Shown here: piece after piece, positions 12,485 through 14,409 of the stretch | Numbering within the stretch: position 1 is the first letter of the stretch | Layout: each line of letters opens with the position of its first letter | NCBI GenBank assembly: GCA_964501505.1 | Contig: CAZCSY010000036.1 | Span: forward strand, 1 to 14,409 | Origin: CAZCSY01 sp964501505 | GTDB lineage: Bacteria > Omnitrophota > Gorgyraeia > Velamenicoccales > Velamenicoccaceae | Direction: 5' to 3' | DNA: 14,409 nt | Made by a program: the position numbers and the translations under genes | Notes under the pieces: model-generated | Databases searched by the model: none | Told to the model about the DNA's origin: nothing | What the model saw: only the letters and a program-made list of their open reading frames with translations

Positions 12485-12539
12485 TAACGACGGCCGGCGT
12501 CTTTTTAGAGGTTGTTCACGCAAGAGGGGGTTGTCTTAA

Positions 12540-14234
12540 GTGGAAAGGGCATTTGATATTTTCAAGGAAGCCGTCCCGCACCTGAATATTCTATTGCTGT
12601 TGGGTATGGCGCTCTTCGGCGGGACGATCGGCGGCCGGCTCTTTCAAAAGATGCACATCCCGCAGGTCGTCGGCTACATGGTTATCGGGATCCTGCTCGG
12701 CGTCTCGGGCCTGAAGGTCATCGGCGAGCACGCCATCAAGGCGCTCCAGCCGTTCAACTACTTTGCGCTGAGCCTGATCGGTTTTACGATCGGCGGCGAG
12801 CTCAAGAAGAGTGTCTTGGCCCGTTACGGCCGTCAGTTCGTCGTGCTGCTGTTCCTCGAAGGGGCCATGGCCTTTGTCTGTGTCTCGATCTTCGTGGGCG
12901 TCGTGGGCACGGTTCTTTTTGGCAATGCCCGCCTGGCCTGGTCGCTGGGTCTTTTGTTGGGCGCGATCTCTTCGGCCACGGCCCCGGCCGCGACCACCGA
13001 GGTGCTGCGCGCCTACCGTACGCGCGGACCCTTGACGCGTATCGTCCTGGGGATCGTGGCGCTGGACGACGGCCTGGCCCTTCTTCTTTTCGCCGTCGCC
13101 TCGAGCCTGGCGGGGAGCCTGCTGGGTAATAGGCACGAAGGGGCCCTGCGCATCTTCATCCACCCCTTGTATGAGATCGGGATGTCCGTCTTATTGGGCG
13201 GCGTCGGCGGATTCATTCTGAGCCGGTTGTTGAAGAAGTACTCCGAACGCGAGCGCCTCCTGGCTTTTTGCGTCGGCGCGGTCTTCTTTGTCTGCGGTCT
13301 GGCGTTGGCCGTCCACGCGGACATGCTTCTGGCGGCGATGATGCTGGGTGTGATCATCACGAATACCGTCTCGGAGCGGGGCAAGGATATCTTCAAGCTG
13401 TTCGAGGGCTTCACCCCGCCGATCTATGTCTTTTTCTTCGTCCTTGTGGGGGCGAAGCTCAACGTGAAGTTCGTAAGCCTCTCGGTCCTCCTCATCGGCA
13501 TCGTGTATCTCGCGGCCCGCAGCCTGGGAAAGATGGCCGGGGCCCGGTGGGGGGCGAAGATCTCCGGTGCTCCCCTTTCCGTGCGGCGCAACCTGCCGTT
13601 GTGCCTCTTCAGTCAGGCGGGGGTGGCGATCGGCTTGTCTATTCTGGCGAGCCAGTACTTTCCCGGCGCCGTCGGCCAGATGATCGTGATTATCATCACG
13701 GCGACGGTCTTCGTCCTGGAGATCGCCGGGCCGCACCTTGTCACGATCGCGGTGCAGCGTGCCGGCGAGGTCGGCCTCGACATCACCGAGGAAGACTATC
13801 TGAATTGCGTGAAGGTGGGCGAGACGGTGAATGAGAAGGCCGGCGGGATCGGCGAGGGGATGTCCCTCGATCGCATCCTGCGGTTGTTCAGCGATACGGT
13901 CAACCTGTACTATCCTGTCGTCGATGTCCAAAACAGGCTGACCGGCGTGATCAGCGTCGACGGCATCAAGGACACGATGGCGGTAACGGGGCTCGGCGGC
14001 CTGATCGTTGCCGCGGACATCAAGGAGCCGGTCATCGCCACGGTCAGCCCCGAGGCCACTCTTTTCGAGGCGCGTTCCATCATGCGCGAGCATGCCCTGG
14101 ATTATCTTCCGGTGGTCGCGGCCGACGGTCGCCTCTGCGGTATGATCGAGCGCCGCCAGTTCAACAAGCAGATCGCCGCCCACATCATGGATCTGCAGCG
14201 TCAGGCCGACCGCCTGGAGCGCAGCGGAAAATAG
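12540..14234 (+). CDS. Kef-type cation/proton antiporter with C-terminal CBS domains
   Basis: A 564-residue CPA2-family membrane protein. The first 400 residues are a Na+/H+ exchanger domain with about a dozen hydrophobic helices: LFQKMHIPQVVGYMVIGILL near 34-53, SSATAPAATTEVLRAY (144-159), and the paired acids Asp176-Asp177 in LGIVALDDGLALLLF, the ion-binding site of electrogenic antiporters. FSQAGVAIGL (357-366) is another family feature. Residues from about 440 to 555 form a tandem CBS module: VVDVQNRLTGVISVDGIKD, then VSPEATLFEARSIMREHALD and PVVAADGRLCGMI. There is no KTN/RCK Rossmann domain as in KefB/KefC, so regulation by adenine nucleotides through CBS is plausible. The start is GTG, chosen from AAGAGGGGG 9 bases upstream. 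Nothing ties it to glycan synthesis; it may be an ordinary neighbour. Confidence 0.9.
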   Translation: MERAFDIFKEAVPHLNILLLLGMALFGGTIGGRLFQKMHIPQVVGYMVIGILLGVSGLKVIGEHAIKALQPFNYFALSLIGFTIGGELKKSVLARYGRQFVVLLFLEGAMAFVCVSIFVGVVGTVLFGNARLAWSLGLLLGAISSATAPAATTEVLRAYRTRGPLTRIVLGIVALDDGLALLLFAVASSLAGSLLGNRHEGALRIFIHPLYEIGMSVLLGGVGGFILSRLLKKYSERERLLAFCVGAVFFVCGLALAVHADMLLAAMMLGVIITNTVSERGKDIFKLFEGFTPPIYVFFFVLVGAKLNVKFVSLSVLLIGIVYLAARSLGKMAGARWGAKISGAPLSVRRNLPLCLFSQAGVAIGLSILASQYFPGAVGQMIVIIITATVFVLEIAGPHLVTIAVQRAGEVGLDITEEDYLNCVKVGETVNEKAGGIGEGMSLDRILRLFSDTVNLYYPVVDVQNRLTGVISVDGIKDTMAVTGLGGLIVAADIKEPVIATVSPEATLFEARSIMREHALDYLPVVAADGRLCGMIERRQFNKQIAAHIMDLQRQADRLERSGK

Positions 14235-14256
14235 GATACCCCTTTTACCAAAAGTC

Positions 14257-14409
14257 ATGTCGAAGACATCCTGGACTTCCCGGATTGCCGGCGTTCTGTC
14301 GAAGGACATGGGCAGCCGTTCCAGCATCGTGTGGGTGGCGGGGGCGGTGGGTCTTGTCATGGCGGCGAAGCTCTTCGTCTCCTGGTGCGTCATCGGGACG
14401 AACGATACC
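14257..14409 (+). CDS. Membrane protein, 3' partial, probable glycosyltransferase
   Basis: An ATG at 14257 opens a frame that stays open to the window edge (51 codons). The first 24 residues are basic and polar (MSKTSWTSRIAGVLSKDMGS). A hydrophobic helix follows (IVWVAGAVGLVMAAKLFVSWCVI) and then GTNDT at the edge. A helix leading into an acidic first outer loop containing GTND is typical of polytopic GT-C glycosyltransferases, so I favour such an enzyme, tentatively. No clear Shine-Dalgarno site precedes the ATG and no other in-frame start exists between it and the upstream gene. The gap to the antiporter stop is 22 bp. Confidence 0.6.
   Translation, partial: MSKTSWTSRIAGVLSKDMGSRSSIVWVAGAVGLVMAAKLFVSWCVIGTNDT

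Larger units (their letters stand above)
12278..12539. other. 262-bp spacer made largely of palindromic repeats
   Basis: No gene is supported here. The spacer holds three strong inverted repeats (12284-12318, 12365-12401, 12404-12459), smaller hairpins such as CGGG-GGAAT-CCCG (12321-12333) and GCTCC/GGAGC (12342-12358), and modules shared with 6595-6694. AAGAGGGGG (12522-12530) near its end is the probable ribosome-binding site for the downstream GTG start at 12540. Confidence 0.75.

Overview
This is a GC-rich window of about 14.4 kb with every recognisable gene on the + strand, mostly in tight operon-like order: gaps of a few bases, one 14-bp overlap and clear Shine-Dalgarno sequences. Content is mainly nucleotide-sugar biosynthesis plus membrane and sugar-transfer proteins, as in a cluster for lipopolysaccharide, O-antigen, capsule or glycan. 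The heptose-type enzymes and the overall style suggest a Gram-negative, possibly uncultured, bacterium. I cannot name the phylum from sequence alone.

Left block (2-4163): a 5'-truncated RmlC-like sugar epimerase, a GHMP kinase resembling D-glycero-D-manno-heptose 7-phosphate kinase (HddA), a nucleotidyltransferase resembling HddC, a class I methyltransferase, and a short-chain NDP-sugar 4,6-dehydratase of GDP-mannose type. Together they suggest a GDP-(6-deoxy)heptose branch. A single-domain NAD(P)H-hydrate epimerase (NnrE) follows at 4167-4853.

Middle block (4910-9676): RmlA, a reductase/epimerase-like SDR resembling the bifunctional plant and viral rhamnose synthases (NRS/ER) rather than classical RmlD, then RmlB. 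This is a complete dTDP-L-rhamnose route if the SDR is bifunctional. A DUF2079 polytopic membrane protein follows.

A sharply AT-rich 820-bp insert (9691-10510) carries a REP-associated (Y1, HUH) transposase bounded by near-identical 20-bp inverted repeats. Next come a methyltransferase-GT2 glycosyltransferase fusion (10538-12277), a Kef-type cation/proton antiporter with CBS domains (12540-14234), and the first 51 codons of a membrane protein, probably a glycosyltransferase, running off the window.

Spaces between genes are rich in GC-rich palindromes. 3030-3153 holds three consecutive hairpins; the outer two share arm length, mismatch position and loop length, and differ by compensating base changes. 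Blocks at 6595-6694 and 12284-12484 share sequence modules, so they look like copies of a dispersed repeat family; one copy also encodes the C-terminal tail of the NRS/ER-like protein. No stretch over 300 bases lacks a gene. The longest is 12278-12539, filled with hairpins. I saw no rRNA, tRNA or CRISPR array.
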